Source of the DNA: Proteobacteria bacterium UBA4575
Lineage (GTDB): Bacteria > Pseudomonadota > Gammaproteobacteria > UBA4575
Direction: 5' to 3'
Assembly (NCBI GenBank): GCA_002386945.1
Contig: DGKH01000075.1
Coordinates: 1 to 12,565, forward strand
Length of the DNA: 12,565 bases
Below the pieces are notes generated by a model that saw only the letters and a program-made list of their open reading frames with translations, was not told where the DNA came from and ran no database searches. Of the stretch, positions 12,201 through 12,565 are shown in pieces (the stretch's first letter is position 1; every line of letters starts with the position of its first letter). A program made the translations under genes and the position numbers.

Positions 12201-12565
12201 GACCCGTACGTTGTAATTCAATATAAAATCGGCCATCAAAAACCTTGGTCCAGTTATTGAGACAGATATCTGTAAGCTCTTGCTTATCTTTAAGCAGCAG
12301 CTGCCCAAGCTCGCCAGCCTGACCACCTGATAAAGCAATCAAGCCTTCCGCATGCTCTTCAACCCATTCCTGATCGACACAGGCCAAGCCACTTTGTTGA
12401 CCGTGAGTGTAGGCCTTGGTGATCAGTTCAGTAATATTCCGATAGCCAACATTGTTCATACAGAGCAGAGTCAGGCGTGAAGTTTCACGCTGCTGCGTAT
12501 GACGCACGTAGAAGTCAGCGCCGATGATTGGTTTCACACCGCGTGCCATTGCTGCTCGATAAAAC
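9244..12565 (-). CDS. dnaE: DNA polymerase III subunit alpha (5' end outside window)
   Basis: DnaE is the catalytic subunit of the replicative DNA polymerase III. The frame stays open through the window edge: the codons above the first in-window ATG (12549) read FYRAA and match the E. coli region near residues 53-57, so about 52 residues are missing and this ATG is not the start. Numbering from that Met, the remaining PHP domain spans about 1-220. The palm carries the catalytic aspartates D342 and D344 in PDFDIDF and D496 in KFDFLGL; GPGRGSGAGSL is at 300-310, a helix-hairpin-helix at GLGAIKGVGEAAV (769-781), a clamp-binding pentapeptide QNDLF at 854-858 (E. coli QADMF), and an OB fold at about 935-1012. 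The visible 1106 residues give a full length near 1158, typical for the group. No frameshift or disruption is seen. Confidence 0.97.
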   Translation of the reverse strand, partial: FYRAAMARGVKPIIGADFYVRHTQQRETSRLTLLCMNNVGYRNITELITKAYTHGQQSGLACVDQEWVEEHAEGLIALSGGQAGELGQLLLKDKQELTDICLNNWTKVFDGRFYIELQRTGRENEETYNQRALALAKARNMPVVATNDVRFISTEEFDAHEVRVCINQSRVLSDPRRTHAYSEQQYLRSAEEMSQLFSDVPSALQNTVEIAKRCNVTLEFGNNVLPEFPIPDAVSTDEYLRLQSDAGLQERLGAGGIATEILPLSDYHERLEIELDVIQRMGYAGYFLIVSDFTRWARENDVPVGPGRGSGAGSLVAYVLGITDIDPLRYDLLFERFLNPERVSMPDFDIDFCMAGRDRVIEYVAKRYGREKVSQIITYGTMAAKAVVRDVGRVLGHSYGFVDRIAKMVPFEIGMTLKKALGQEKDFQALYDEEEEVRSLIDMALQLEGIARNAGKHAGGVVIAPSKLTDFTPLYCEASGANIVTQLDKDDVEAIGLVKFDFLGLRTLTIIDGTVKSINRRRKKEKEEPLELNQIPLDDDASYQLLQNQQTTAVFQLESSGIKDILGRLKPDKFDDVVAMVALYRPGPLQSGMVDDFIDRKHGAAIEYPHPDLEPILNQTYGVILYQEQVMQIAQVLAGYTLGGADLLRRAMGKKKASEMAKQRSIFVEGSTERGVDEAKANYIFDLMEKFAGYGFNKSHSVAYALLAYQTAWLKAHYPAEFMASVLSADMDNTDKVVNLIDECRTMGLEVMPPNLNSSYYAFTVTEEHQVVYGLGAIKGVGEAAVESLVQERAAGPYKTLSDMCIRLDLQKFNRRSLEAMIRSGAADVFMQNRATLMHALPKAVQLADQQQKNNDTGQNDLFGGGQVMAKEALLEQKPEWDMDAKLAAERETLGLYLTGHPVDQYRQELNSIVGKNLRQRLAMPVPEVDYRNRNKNTIKVAGLLMHMRLRNSPSGRIAFLTIDDNTARLDVAVFTDAYSRFKHLLVKDRILIIEGGLSIDEFNSQPRLRANEIVALEEVRVEKARGLIIEVDGTVTAERKSALAKELMATLQQYRGGQCHMEIQYQTDSEQGNLRLGEQWKVIPEQELLRRLNNLEGVTGIKVRY
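12149..12174 (-). repeat. Perfect 10-bp inverted repeat inside dnaE
   Basis: CGAGCCTTAG (12149-12158) and CTAAGGCTCG (12165-12174) are exact inverted copies around a 6-nt centre, inside the codons for RALALAKAR of DnaE. An overlapping 14-bp perfect palindrome (GCCTTAGCTAAGGC) sits at 12153-12166. Repeated Ala/Leu/Lys codons could create it by chance. Confidence 0.5.

Overview
The window is ordinary bacterial chromosome, almost certainly from a gammaproteobacterium. Every gene I can support lies on the minus strand, so transcription runs from high to low coordinates. In transcriptional order the genes are dnaE (its first ~50 codons lie outside the window), accA, tilS, pyrG, kdsA, eno, ftsB, ispD, ispF and a YoaA/DinG-family helicase whose 3' end lies outside the window. 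The order dnaE-accA-tilS-pyrG-kdsA-eno-ftsB-ispD-ispF is a familiar gammaproteobacterial core cluster, and kdsA (Kdo for lipopolysaccharide) together with ftsB fits a Gram-negative cell. Base composition looks moderate, around 48% G+C by eye. The KdsA start resembles Xanthomonadaceae-type sequences as I remember them, but I do not assign a genus.

Layout: 1-1445 helicase (partial); 1450-1923 ispF; 1929-2627 ispD; 2624-2905 ftsB; 2928-4205 eno; 4242-5078 kdsA; 5075-6766 pyrG; 6829-8136 tilS; 8200-9156 accA; 9244-12565 dnaE (partial). Coding density is very high. pyrG/kdsA and ftsB/ispD share ATGA stop/start overlaps, the ispD stop lies 5 nt upstream of the chosen ispF start (and touches an alternative ATG), and the helicase starts 4 nt after the ispF stop. 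The only gaps are 22 bp (eno-ftsB), 36 bp (kdsA-eno), 62 bp (tilS-pyrG), 63 bp (accA-tilS) and 87 bp (dnaE-accA). None holds a convincing intrinsic terminator, so read-through across most of the cluster is plausible.

The genes do not form one pathway. They supply core growth functions: DNA replication (DnaE), fatty-acid initiation (AccA), tRNA-Ile decoding (TilS), CTP synthesis (PyrG), the lipopolysaccharide inner core (KdsA, which uses the PEP made by enolase), glycolysis (Eno), division (FtsB) and the MEP isoprenoid pathway (IspD then IspF, with IspD consuming CTP). There are no tRNA or rRNA genes, insertion sequences, CRISPR arrays, phage genes or transfer signs. I found no undescribed system. 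The points most worth a second look are a strong strand-specific hairpin between accA and tilS, a metal-dependent-type KdsA, an unusual active-site loop in enolase, and the helicase placed directly after ispF.
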